From contig CM065173.1 in NCBI GenBank assembly GCA_033026295.1, positions 8,597,517-8,661,516 of the forward strand: a DNA stretch of 64,000 bases, given 5' to 3'. This DNA is from Channa striata. Lineage: Eukaryota; Chordata; Actinopteri; Anabantiformes; Channidae. The notes beneath the pieces are model-generated. The model worked only from the letters and a program-made list of their open reading frames with translations. It searched no databases and was not told the DNA's origin. The translations under genes and the position numbers were made by a program. Below are positions 37,928 through 51,466 of the stretch, in pieces; position 1 is the stretch's first letter, and each line of letters begins with the position of its first letter.

Positions 37928-38030
37928 ATACACTCATACACCGATGGCCAACACTCACCGAGCAACCAACTTTAGTATCTTGCTCAAGGACACTTGGACA
38001 TGTGACCAGAGGAGCCAGCGATTGATCCCA
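37830..38030 (-). repeat. SINE remnant containing a CA repeat, limch1 intron 1
   Basis: The string GCAGCGCTTTTCTCAAACAG is followed by the CA tract, CACCGATGGCC, TATCTTGCTCAAGGACACTT and AGCGATTGATCCCA. Together these reproduce the layout of a common fish repeat (AGCGCTTTTCTA ... CACACACCGATGG ... CTTGCCCAAGGACACTTC). The CA expansion is probably derived from the element's own CATTCACACAC segment. Confidence 0.68.
37893..37925. repeat. (AC)n microsatellite
   Basis: About sixteen CA units followed by two CACTCATA units, inside a SINE remnant. Confidence 0.95.
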
Positions 38031-39407
38031 CAATTCCACATCGTTTACTGTCAGTGGCAGTCAGGAAAGAATGGAGCAAAAGTAAAGCTTTGTAGTGTAA
38101 TGTGATTTTAATTTTTTCCAAAATATTTTTAGCAACTGGGATCGATCTGTGTCGATTGGTATTGAATTTGAGGTATCAGTATCAGCACTGATTACTGAAA
38201 ATCGTTGCCAGTGCCAAGTGTTAGCTCCATTGCTTCCTTTTCTTACAACAGCTCACTGGACTTGAGCTGTGTTCCCAGGGATGACAGAGGGTCTTGCCCT
38301 GTGGGAAACAGGAATTTCGTTAATTTTTACGCACTCATGCTTACGATATTTGAGCGTTCTACAATACAGAATAAAGCATGGTACTTTAAAGCCATTAATA
38401 CTTAAAAAAGAAATGGCATTCACACTTAATTCTGCATCAATTTAAACAGAATCCACCTGCAGTTACACTCAGCTGGCAAAGAATGAATGTAACAATTACC
38501 ACATTCATTTATACCTACAAATACATCTCTCTCGTATCAAATGCAGTTTGGAGTTAAACAATTTTACTTTTCCTGAAAATTCAAGATAAGACCATGAGGA
38601 TTTAAAACAAATTCCATTGTCAAATGCTGTAAATGTAAGTAAAGATTTAAAAAATCTGCAAATTTCTATTTCTATTTTTAAGACTGTATTATAAATTAAG
38701 CCTGTGAACAAAGTGCAGCATGAACCAAACACAGCCTTTAACACTACACTTTCAAAATAACACTGCTCTGTTCCTGCTATTTTCATTACCGTGTTAGTTA
38801 TGTGACAGCAACAGGGCAAGAGGACTTAAGCACGTATTTGCATTTCACAATAAACATCCCAATGCTTTAACTTTGAATTTCTCTCTGTCTGAATCTCTGT
38901 AGAGAGACGACAAGAGAGGCTGTGGGGACAAAGAGCTGCTCTTTCCTACTTCACTCTCTGCCCCTTGTGCTGTCAACAGACAAGCTGGAATCATTTCCTA
39001 AATGGTTTATAGTGCTGGAGGATTTGCTTCTAGCATAAACCACACATGTTGCACAATGCTTGAACACAGTCATTTTATCTGCTACTTTCGTTCCACACAG
39101 TCATAGGTAAAGCTGAATCTGTTCTACTCCCATACTGCAAAGCAGACTTGCTATTTTCAAGACTGAGCGAGAGCTGCACCCTCTCAACCTTGCAAACTAC
39201 ACTGGGTTGTGGCTCAACAGGGGAGGCTCTTCCAGTAAATAGATGTTTTATTTCGGTGTATATTCCAAGATATTTTTACTTGGACCAGAATCTAAACGTA
39301 TGATCCTAACCGTGACTAGCAAACTGAACAGGTTGGATTTTTTTTCCTTGAAACATTCCACCCTTAGTTCTTTCTTGCCTTGCTGTGTGTAATCTTTTCG
39401 CCAACAT

Positions 39408-39472
39408 TTGACACTTGAAAGGATCTTGGGGCCTAGATAGTTGTCGTAACAAATGAAGAATTAAATGGCTCA
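39408..39472 (+). repeat. Intronic repeat segment, copy B
   Basis: TGACACTTGAAAGGATCTTG, GGCCTAGATAGTTGTCGTAA and GAATTAAATGGCTCAAG align to copy A about 2.8 kb upstream in the same orientation. Confidence 0.5.
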
Positions 39473-42400
39473 AGTCAAATTTCAGTCACGGTGCGATAAT
39501 TTTAACAATATTGCACTCCGTTTTATTTACATTTTTTCAAGGGCTTTTTGGAAGTAGAGTAACAGTTTCAATATTCTCAAATGCTTATATTTGTTGATAT
39601 TCAAACAGTAAACCCCATTTCCTTTTTTGGAGGGGGGGTTACAACACTTAGGCTTTTAAAATGATTAAGGAATTAAGAATTTAAAATAATTAAAAAGGAC
39701 AATATTTGGTGGTTTAATGTATACTTAGAAATATTATGTATCCAGAGTTAGTGTCATTCTGTATTCACCTTTATATGTTTTTGTTCATTGAACCACGGCT
39801 TACTCCTTAGTGCTTTGACATTTTTAGAATGCCAGTAGCAGGGTGTAGGTGTAATGGAAACCAACATGTTATGAAATTATTTGTTGTATTATATGCTTCT
39901 AATCATCCTGATCGGACCACTGGCCAGTATCTCAATCGTCCGACATTTGTCAGAGCAGAAGACATTGTAAACATGCTGATTAACCCCATTGTCCTCCTGT
40001 ATTGACACAGTATGTCAGCAAAGCTCCTGATTAGTTCTGTCTTGCTGAGGACAAATCTTTGTAGTGAGAAGTGGGGAGGGCATGTCTAAACACGTGCACA
40101 GCAGAGAACACAATCTAATGTTGAAAATTTGGAAGGGTTTTTTTGTTTAGATTGGCTGTGATACAGGCCTCCTTCTCTTAAATGACAGCATGAAGATGAA
40201 TCTGCTTATCATCCTTGTTGTATTTATTATGATCCAAGGTCTGTTGCTTGGATACTGTACTGAGCATGGCCAGGCCAAATCTTGTGTTTTTCAGTGAACA
40301 GGAAAATAACACTTCAATTAAAAACATCCACAAAGTTAGGCACCATTTTCATAATATTAAAATTAGCTGAGACCATCTACTGATTTTGTGTAATTGCAGC
40401 ATTTGCCAATGATTCTATTCTGGTACCTGCCCTAATAGGATGAAGTTTGCAGTCTTGTGAAATTACTCATCATGATCTCATTACCAAATCACATCCTCAG
40501 TAACACAAGTTGTAATTTTACTTTGGTGTGATTTCTGTAAAAATAAATAATGCAAGCAAATGGAAATTAGTTTTAAGTATTACAGTATGTGGTTAGGGCT
40601 GTGTGGGTAAACAATTATGAGGGTTATTACATAATACATTCCCCAATAAAGGTGATAAACTTATTATCTAATTTCTAATCAGTTAAATATATCAGGTCTC
40701 TTTTTTAGGTCAACACCACAACAACAGTTGGGGTACATACAGTGGATGATGTGTATGGACGGTAATGATGAAACAGTGATGTTGGCAAAATGCATATTCA
40801 CTTAAACCCTCAGCAAAGATCATTCGGCCAGTGCTGACCATTGCATTTACTGGTTAAAATGACAAACGTCAATGTTGGCAGGTCATTTCACTGTCACTAA
40901 TGAACATTAGCATGACCCCATACCAGCAGGTCAAGACCAGGGCGTCTGCCTGTCTGTCTGGCTGTGGCTCCCAGTGCTGCTGATGGCTGGATGTTGCCCT
41001 TGGCCTCATGGAAACTGTAGCAGGCAGGATATTGGAGACTAGTGGAGGCCCCTGGAAAAGCCCTGCTGCTTAGGAAGCTTAGCTCAGTGAACTGGTGTCA
41101 ACACGGAGACTCTTTGTTTCTGATCTTGCAAAACTGTGGGGGGCTGTCACTGAAATCTTAGGTATGGGATGTATGATGTGGTAAGGTATTGCTGTGCTTT
41201 GTTGGTTTACACATTAACCAACTCATAAAGCCCCAAGCCCTTAAATTTATGAACTGGGGATTCAAGCTGTTCTTTACCCCAAAGTTCACATCTTTAGGGA
41301 CTGCAACAAGCATGTGCCATGAGCCACTTTTTTTATATGGTAAACTACTCCCCTGCCTGTCACCTGATCAATTAGATGTTTGTCTTCATTGCCTGTCTTG
41401 CCTACAGGGAATTGCTATCAATTCTTTTACATTTTTACTTCCTATGTTTATTTTTTCTCAAAATTAAAATGAGCTGGTTTAGCAAAATGAGGATTTGTAA
41501 CTGCAAATCCAGGGCAATGGTTAAATTGTAGAGGAGGCATATCTGCCACAGATAGGAGTTCAGATGACACTGGAGTGTGCGCAGTATAAATGAGTTTGAA
41601 GGTTCATTCCCCTTCACACACATCCTTTAAACCAACACAATGAGGGTCTTGTGTGTCCCTGTCTCACCCTAATGGTTCCCGAAGTCCTCTAAAGGGACAT
41701 TGTTGGTAAGATCACACCAATTTCCTTTCACACAGCTCTTTTCTCAGCAGCCTTTGGCCTAGTGGGAGTTTAGTGCTGCAGAGGGTTATCAAAACTCTAA
41801 AAGCCCAGTTTGTGATGCGTATGTACAGTGTAATGTTAACTTATTCTGCTATTTTCAGTCTTATTTTAAGTTAAGAGTTTTTGTAAAATATATGTTTTAC
41901 AAAATATAATTTATAACTTATCTTGTACATAAGAAAAAAGCTGTTTTTCTGGCAGCAAATGAACATATGATCCTCTCAACCTGCCCCCCCCCAGCACCTG
42001 TACCTCAGAGCTGAGGAACTAATAGTACTTCAGTTTACAGATATCAGATATCAACTCACTGCACATCCATTCAATTCAGCCTCACCACTTGTGTTGTTGT
42101 GTTTTAAAGGAAACTACACCGAATATTGATGAGTTTCTCTAAATTGATTTCTAGCAACAAAACCTTAAGATTAGTTTTTATGTGAATACGTTGAGCCTGT
42201 AGCAGTTCCAGTTTGCATTTTTAAACCGACTTTCACTCCAAACCTTTATCACAGTCACATGCAAAGAATGAGTTTTCCTTTGTCCTTCACAGGTTCCCTT
42301 TCCTTGACTTTATCCATGACAACTGGCAAGCCATCCTAATGCCAAATACTTCTTCCTTACTCTGCTATGTAGGCCCCGTGAAGTCTGCAGAAGAAATTGG

Positions 42401-43994
42401 GGAGAAGAACATGGGGGGTTATTGGGCTTGAAGTGAGTAGCACCAGAGGGGGCCAAGAGTAGGGTTAATCCACAACCCAAACATGGTCCCATCATCTAAT
42501 CGGGGTGGAAATGGGGACGGACTGGCTGGAATACTAACATTTAGTTCTGGGCAAGGCTGTTTGAGTTGCAGGAAATGTGCCTTGTTTAATCAGAGGAGTT
42601 TATCGAGAGTGTAGGGGGGTGGGAAGAATAAGGAAAGGAACCAGACTTCAGGATTCACAGTGTTTAAACCCTTAGAAAAACAAGTTTGGAAGAAAGTAGT
42701 CTTCTCTGTCTACATGCCAGGTGTGTGCTTTGAATGTGAAGTTTACTGTATGTGACATGGCTTTGTTTCTGGGGGGGTTGGCTTTGCAAATCTAGAAACT
42801 ACATTTAAATTTAATAAATTTAATAAAGAATTCCTGTAGTACCTCCAGTAGGGATATCCTCATACCAGTTATTCCCGGTCTGAGCAAAAGTTCTTACATT
42901 CATGTCCGTGCCATTACTGAGTAACTGTACGAGTACAACATTGTTGTGCCTGTAGTGTGACGATGTTGTACAGTAAAATCCTCATCAATCCGCTGTACAG
43001 TTGATAAAAACATTGCCCAACATTGTGGGTACAAATAACAGGTGGTGGTGAAAAGGAGAACACAGCTCAGGGCAAGTTAAGGCTGTGAAACAGTGGACAG
43101 GTCACACTGCCCTCCGCTGCCTGCAGAGGAAGGAAGTAAGAGAAGGAAGTGAGAGTGAATGTAGAAATTCTATTCATCCATGATTTTATTGTTTTCTTTT
43201 GTTCTTTTACTCATAAATTGTATAATTAAAAAGTCAAAGTTCCCAATTGGCATATTTGTTTGGCACAAGAACAGTGCGAATTGGGGGATTTGGGAGTTTT
43301 CCTCTTTCTACACTGTCCAGTCGTTCCTGAACAATCATGTGTGTTGAGCCCAGCTTATTTATTCATCAGGTGTGTGCTACAGTACTTTCCAACTGTCAGA
43401 GACTAAATCTGTGATTGTTGGTGCAAACAGTGTTTATGTGTGAACTGCCCAGTCTTTGAAGGTCTTGCCAGTCCTCTGGTGTGTCCCCAGCTTAACATGC
43501 ATCTGTGGATGAAGAGTGTGAGAACATCACTTCAAACAACGTTGGAACAAAACACTTAGTTCAAACAGCTAATTTAATGTAGGTCATTGTCATACAGCTG
43601 GTGAGAACCGGGAGGAGAGCTAGAAATAAAATGTGTAGATAAGGAAACATGTAAAAGGAGGAGAAGATAATTAGAAAATAATTTAATCATTAACTTTGAT
43701 AGAAAAGTAAAATTCTAATTGACGGTGATGTTTTTCATGTGTGGTTGCATGAACAAACATGCACGTCCCTGCATATGCACCGCTAACCAAAGAGAGTAGT
43801 TTATGTGATATTCTTTGCTTCAGGATTCTTATAATTTATGGCTTGTTTGCACTGGGTAATACAGAAGAAGATTATGAAAAAAAATCAAATGTTCAGTAAC
43901 AATTGCAACATTGCTTTAAAAAAAATTTGCAATCTAATTATTTTCCATAACCGTTTATTCCTAGTGTGAGGTCATGTTGTGCTCGCTCACCCAC

Positions 43995-44028
43995 TCACCC
44001 TCCCTCCCCCTCTCTCTCTCACACTCTT

Positions 44029-44062
<34 letters not shown>
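43995..44062. repeat. Compound (CT)n / (AC)n microsatellite
   Basis: A C/T-rich tract with CTCTCTCTC leads into about fifteen AC units at 44032-44062. Confidence 0.9.
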
Positions 44063-44065
<3 letters not shown>

Positions 44066-47000
44066 CACTCTCACTCTCGTGCTCTTTCTCTCATATTACT
44101 CAACAGAAGGAAACTGTTTGTGAACACATGGGATAGAGGATTAAAGGGGTCAGACCTGTTAATCACTGCAGAAGGGTGTCAGTGTTTTTCTTGGGAGGTG
44201 ATGAGTCTTTCCAGCGTGTGAAATGAAATGCTATTTATCAAAATGCTAAGTGATCAACTTTATATCTAATATCATATTTGCATGTATATAAGGACAATCA
44301 AGAGTCTCTAAAAATGAAGTCTTCTTAATACTGTTCCTATCTTAACACCTCTCCCCTCCTGGTATTCTCAACTGGACTGTGCTTTCCATGAACTCTGCAT
44401 ACCATTATTGTTAAAAATATGTATTCAAAACGTCAATTTACTACTTTGAAATTAATAAAAAATGTCCTCTGTTACATTATACATTTTCATAATCATAGAG
44501 GCCTCACTCTTCCACCTTTCTTTAGCATTCAATGCTCTATGTCTGTTTTTCTTCAAAGTGAAGATAATGAACTTCCGAGTGCGTGGACAAAATACACAAA
44601 CTGACATGAAACACTTTGCTCTCTTTTGGAGACATTTGAAAGTTGACCTTTTTGTTTAGTTTTTAGTTTCATCAAACAGTGGGTTAATGGGAACCCTGGC
44701 ATAAAGCCATTCCACTTTTCATCTTTCATGTGAAAGGAAGCACAAAACAAAAATTACTTCCATAGCCAAGTAGAGTAATTGAACAACTATTCTAAAATCC
44801 AATGAGAACCAGCAAAACATTCAAACAGAGCTTTAACAATGACAAAACGTTTGTTCCTAACGAATGACGCATGAAAACATTTTGCACATTGAAATACAAC
44901 ATTTCTGGAAGTTTCTTGGCATAAACGTATAAACACTTTTTTCATAATCTTGTTACTTGGCATTGCTTTACTTGAAGTCATTCTATCATAAGAATAAGTA
45001 AAATATTTGTCATTTAAAGTGTATTAGGTTGTTGCCACTGCAGCAAAACCTTTGCTACCAATAGTCTTAAGATAAATTTTTACTTTTAAGGTGGGATTTA
45101 TTATTTAAAGTGCTGCTTACTGGACCTTTGTAACTATGTAGTTGGTCTGTAATATAGAATGTTTGATGTTGAATTATGGATTTTCATTGATTGTAACAGT
45201 GATAGTAAGCTTTTCTAAGGGCACAGTTTGCTTTTATCCCAAATGAGATTATGTGTTTAACACTTTTTGACAGCAGCTGACACTTTGTATTTAAAGTTTA
45301 ATGCTAGAAACGTATAAGATAAGACCCCTTGCAAAATTCCCAACATACTTGGATGGCAGGTGTCACTAGCAAATTAGTAGTAACTGTTTTCTTAGGGTCC
45401 ACTTCATTATTGAGAAATACAAAAAAAGACAAAGCAACAAAGGGTCAAAGAAAGCAGAGCTGTAAGTTGACTTTTAAACCTGTGTCGCATTGAAGCATTG
45501 TTAAAACTGATGCGTCAGTTAGATTCATAGCTCTGTTTAAGTGAGATGCAAAACCTGAGCCAAATTAAGAAGAAAAATCTGGTGAAAACTTCCTTAGTTG
45601 TCTTTGGGAATTGCTGTCCCTTAGTGTTAGGTTAAATATATCAGCATCTGCCTGCATGTGTGCATGGTTTGCACATTTCATTGTAATAATACGCAAGTGA
45701 CAGATGGTTTAGCCTGAAGGTGTGTGCATCCGCAGGGGCTGGTGCGAGGTGTTTGGTATTAAACTACATTTATCAAAATACTATCGGCCTTATAAGTGTA
45801 TCCATATTATTTTTTAACGACAGATCTCAATTGTACGAGCAATGAGATGTTAAAACATTGCAGACACAGGCAAACCAGAACTGCTTTACTGTGAACTTAA
45901 ACAGAAATACCTCAGAGTACAACTTTCCAATCTTCAAGTCCTAGTCCTTATGTGGTGCTTTGGCTGTTTAAGTGAGCGGACTGACTGTTTACTGAAAAAG
46001 AAAAATCTTAATTTTACTGCTAACACAGGAAAAGAGGCTGTTTTAATTGAGTTTAAAGTTCATCCTCGTTGTATTTTGGCTTCTTGTTTGTGTTAAAAAA
46101 AAATTCTATTACATATTTAGAGGTCTTGTATGACATATTTAGGAATTTTGCATGTAAGGACCAGACTTCCAGGTGGTCTTCAGATTTACAGTGTTATAGA
46201 TTTGCTATAGTTGACAGTTTCTGTCTAAGTGAGCTGTCAAAATAATGAAAATATATTGTAGCTTGTACTAAGATGAAACCAGTGCATCTTGCTGAGCAGG
46301 AGAAGTACATGACTAATCAGGGGTTGTGTAATGTTTCCCACGCCAGATGACTCTCACAGGATCCACCATGCGGATGGGAACATTTGTGCTTTTCTGAAAA
46401 GCAACAGAACAAAGTGTGTTTTTGTTTTCAATACATAAAAAATAAGAATGAATTTGGAAGTGAGTTGAGCTCCCCCGTCATATTTTTCCGTGTGAAACAC
46501 CATAGACTGTCTTATGCTGTAAGTTGTTGAAGAACCTCGTATTTCGGGGTACCTCAGTCTGGCAGTTTGGAATTGTGCGCTTAACATGTTTCTACAGCAA
46601 CTTTAAGATTTGCTTCTGTTTAACGGGTTTTGCTCAGAGGGATTTTTCTCCAGTCTTGAGTAGCACACGTATTTATGCCTCCCTTCTATTTCCTTGTGCT
46701 CTCCATGACTACAAATCAGCATAATTCATTACTGTTAAATCCAGCGTGTGGTTGACACGTGAATGGTAGCCTGTGGAAATCATGTTAAAAGGTCTTGTGT
46801 TACTTTATGTCCTGCATTTAATTTTTCTAGTGTCACCGTTTGAAAACTATTTGAATGCTTTTTGAATTAATGTTTAGTCTTGAATCATGCCAGTTATGAG
46901 TTACAGTATATTAACTGTTATTAGCTGTGATTATGATCCCTGTTTAACAATGCTTTTTGTTAACTTTCTCTGGCCTGAGCAGCAACTCCAATGTCTTTCC

Positions 47001-50000
47001 AGCTGGGCTCAGTTGATTTAAAACATTGGTTGCTTCATCAGGGCACTTAATCTCAATTCTGGCCAAAGAGAAAAATTGGTTGTTTGTAGTCTTCCTCCTA
47101 TAAACACATTCTAACACCAAATGTTTGTGCTGTGTACTTGTAGGCCGTGCAGGAATGTTTGATCACAATTGCCAAGATTTCCAACATGACACTTGAAATA
47201 ATAGTTTTTATTAAACAGAAAACAAAATCACACATTTGCAATTTGCCTAAAAAATATTTTAAGAATCAAAATTAACCTACAACTGTCCATTGTTGTTTGG
47301 TCATGGATGTGTGGATGTGTGCCCATCATCCCACACTGGTTTAAATCGTTTAAAACCTGTGAAATTTTTAAATTACATTAATGTGTATGCTGTGTAGGAG
47401 ATGCAAAACTTACAAAAGTTACACAGCTAAACTCATAAAGTGATAGTAGGTCCAACGTTTCCAGTTCAGTTCAGACTGGGATCCATTGCTGCATTCCAAA
47501 CCCCTCTTTTTCTTGAGCTGTACTGTAATTGTCTGCGGATGAAAACACATAACTCTCTCCAATCACCTCCCCCAGCTCCTGACTGCATTTTCCCTCCCTC
47601 ACTGCATCCACCCACATGCCAGCACCCCGAGCTCATTCTAAAAGCCACAATAGTCACAATGGAGGATCCCAGTGTTGGTGGCAGTGGTAGCAGTTTTTGA
47701 AAAGGTCCATATGATTGATCACGTGCATGTACCACTCCTGACCTTTGACTGAACTCACTGAATCTCCTTACGTTTAGGGTACCCCGGCCAGACTCACATG
47801 TTACCTATTTCAATACTTCTTTGGGCAAATCATTTATTAATATTTATTATTCCCCAATAAATCTAATTAAATACAAACCTACAAGCAAAATTCTATCTGT
47901 TTTGATTATAACAACTTGGCATTTGACTCTTTTTTTAAGTTTAATTTATGTACTGATGTATTAAACAACTGAAGTGGTTCTATTGTTCAACTGTTTGAAG
48001 AAAACAGACTAATGGCCAACTGCACATGGTTGTTCTTGAAATGTTAATCAGATCCATAAGCGGTTACAGATTAAGCTGGCTTGCAGAGATGAATTAGCAA
48101 GATTATTAGCTCTATGCCAGAAGACGTGTTTACAAGAGTTTTTTGAACGTGGGTGCATAGTGATGGATTCAGTTAGGATTATGCAACACACTTAAATCAA
48201 TATCCTGTAAAGTGGAATGTTTCAGAATGCAAAGCAGGCGTATGACCATGAGGCTGGCATGCAGTTAGGAGCACATGTTACTGTTTGTGTTCACCGGCTC
48301 TTGAGCTGACAGCTGTCAACTTTTTAACTGTCCGATCGCCCCAGGGCCTCGAAATGAGTAGCGCTTTACTTCTCAAGTCACAGAAACTAGCTTGTCTGCA
48401 AGCCTTGAAATATTGGTTGTTAATTTGGCACAAGTAGCCATCCAACACAGGCCCAGTGAGATTACGACTGTAGTGCAACAGATCCGTTTCTGCTGGAAGG
48501 CCATCAGGGTAGAGGGATTACAGTGAGCTTTTTCAAACGGGGGAAAAAGTAGAGATACAGTCACGGGCTCAGTGGGCGCTTGGTGGAATCTGGCTGCACT
48601 CTCGATTGAATGTACAGTTTTTTATTTTTGTCCCTTTCAAACAGTGTAAGAGTCCATGTCTGACATGATTTAAGCGCAAAGGCGCCTCTTCTCATTATAT
48701 TGATGTGTCACCCCTGATAAGATGAGAGCAGTATCTCCTGGGTGTTGTCACACTAAAACAGTGTTGAGCTTTCTGCTCTTTAATTCATTAAAGCAAAAAT
48801 AGATTCACACACGAGGCTGCCCCCAGGGAAACATGGTTTGGCAAAAGAGCAAAGTTAACTTTTGTAAAGTTCATTCGTGCATTTCTAAACCAACAGACTT
48901 CCTTTCTTCGTTGATACCAAAGTGATAATGATGGCCACTTTGGACATGAATCCATGAGAATAACTTTGGTCTGGACATGAAGGGTTTTCAAGGGAAGGAA
49001 GTGAAATGGAGGGAAAAAAGCCAACCAGCATCGTTTGATTGTTTCTGAAACAATGCGGGTGACATTCCACTGAACACAACAAAGGCGACACATTCCTCTT
49101 TTTAATTGAGTCCCCTCCTATGACCCTGCAGCCGTCCGAAAACACATTGGGATCCAGACGTTTCCAGCTATTTTAGGACACATCTTTCCACACAGGTGTT
49201 AATTGAAAAGCTTTTTCTTTACTTTCAATCCAGCATCACATTCATCTTTGACTGTTATCCTAACTTTCCTCCCAAATTGTTGTCATTCTTTACACTACTC
49301 TGATTTGTGTTTATCACTGACCACTTCAAATGAGTTAAGCTTTTCTGTACACCAGATCTTTTAACCCACAATAATTGCTTTTTTTATTTTGCTGTCCTTG
49401 CTCTAACTCCAGACATACTTTCTTATTTTGTCTCGGCCCATTTTATTCAATTACAGCCTAGTATGGCCAGTGAATGTGTTTCACCTGTCCAAACTACATT
49501 TGTTATTAGAAAAAGCACAGAATCTACACAATATGTTTTTTTTTTTATATATATTTTCTCCAACTAAGCGTTCAATCTAGCCAGACAGGACACCCTTCAT
49601 GTCCTGTTCAGCTATAGATGACACTTAAGGGAGTAACAGATGTACATGAATCACGTTCTGGAACAGTCTTTGTCAAGCCAGCCAGCAACATAATGAGAAA
49701 ACCAAATACCGGGTGATTTCTACATTTATGAGTATGTAATAGCCTGAAGAGGAAAAAATAATTTATGTAAATGTGTTTGAACCCCAAAGGACAGAGTATT
49801 AATTGACCTGACATCTGAGAAGTTTTCACCTGAAAGTTTTGATAATTTTGGACCTTCTAATAAAAATGAAAGTGATCAATTCAGATGTTTTCCACTGAAA
49901 CCTTTGTAATAGCACCTGTGGAAGATATTAATAAGGTATTATTAATATTGCATGCATACATTTTCCACAAAAGTTACCTAGTTTTTTAAATTTAATAGTT

Positions 50001-51424
50001 CACTTTGTCTCATAATGCACATGTCCTCAAACTGTACACCCATCTTTCCAGGAGTAATCATTTAAGCTCGCTCTGTAAAGGTGAGTTGACAACACATTAA
50101 CAGATGTGACCCTGTTGTTAAAGGGTCTGTTCTGTAACTTAAATCGCAAAGTTTTAACAGTCAGCATTTTATATCTGAGTCAGTGAACAAGACAGGAAAG
50201 TATGACCACATGTGCTATAAGATCAGGGATTCTGGATTAGACTGACCATTGTGTGTCAAACTAGAGAGAAGTCATCCAGGTTTAGCAAGCGTAGTACTAA
50301 AATCTGACACATTTATTGAGCAGCTAATAAATCAAGGTCATCTGTTCAGCTGCAGATTGTTTTAGGCTGCAGATATAAATGTATCTAGGCCACTGAATCT
50401 TGACTGAGATCAGGTCATGATGTGCTATTCTCTCAGTGCACATCTACAGTGAACACATGGCAAAATTCTTTGCTTTTGCACAAGACTGAAGAACGCAATT
50501 GTGTAATGGAAGAACAAGGAATGTCGTTTTTGTGTATAAAATATGGAAACGTTAACTAAGTGTGATCAGCTGTTCGCAGTCCTACAGCTTTAAACAATAT
50601 ATGAAACATTTCTTAGTGTCAGAGACAGACCTTATCTAATTGGTAACGTTGCACTGGCCTCATTTTGGGCAAGCGCTCCAATATTCACGTGAGACTCATG
50701 TGTATACCTGCATCACTAATACTGTCTTGTCCTTTTTCTACCTGTCCTCTCCTCCTCATCTTAATATTTCTCCTGAGTTTTAGAGAAAAACACATATTTT
50801 TGGCTGGCTGTCCCCCTGCTTTACTCATCATGTGTTGCCCTGCAGTCACAATGGCCTTTTAGCAAAACTGTCATTAAGGAAGAATAATGAAAGAAGCTTG
50901 TCAGCCTTTAGTTAGTGATCTTGCTTTATTTTGCCATAAGAACTTACCTTTTGCTTTCGGGATCGCTAAATTTTCACCTATTACTTGTCTTTTCCCTCCT
51001 AAACATGGATTAATACAAACTGTGGTTTAATTTGAATTTTGCAGAAACTAAATTTTCTGACTACAAAACAGTGGTCAAGATTCAGTGGCCTGGCTTCTGT
51101 CTTACATTCTAACTTTACAGTAGTCATACTACTAGGCTAAATATGTTTAAAAACATAGGTTTAAAAACAGTTTGATATTTTGTCACTGTTCATTCCCAAA
51201 GTTGGTTAAGACGTTTGATGCTTTTCAAATACTTGTACGTTAAATGTGTAGCTAAAGCTTGATGGTAATGGTAATGACTAACCTAGCTGAGCTAACGAGC
51301 TATTTATCTGCATCTTTAAGCTTTACTGATTAATAAATTTGATGTGTAATTAATACACCAAAGTTAATTCAACCAATTGTTGGACCTTGCAGTGACAGCA
51401 AATGGTCTCTAAAACCTGAAAATC

Positions 51425-51466
51425 ATGTTACTCGTTGGTTTTGTACACGTAACCAACGAGTAACAT
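51425..51466. repeat. Perfect 16-bp hairpin
   Basis: ATGTTACTCGTTGGTT (51425-51440) is followed by a 10-nt spacer and its exact reverse complement (51451-51466). The stem is too short for a microRNA precursor. Its role is unknown. Confidence 0.85.

Noticed and set aside
51425..51466. Hairpin as a microRNA gene
   Set aside because: The 16-bp stem with a 10-nt loop is too short for a precursor, and no longer pairing extends beyond it.
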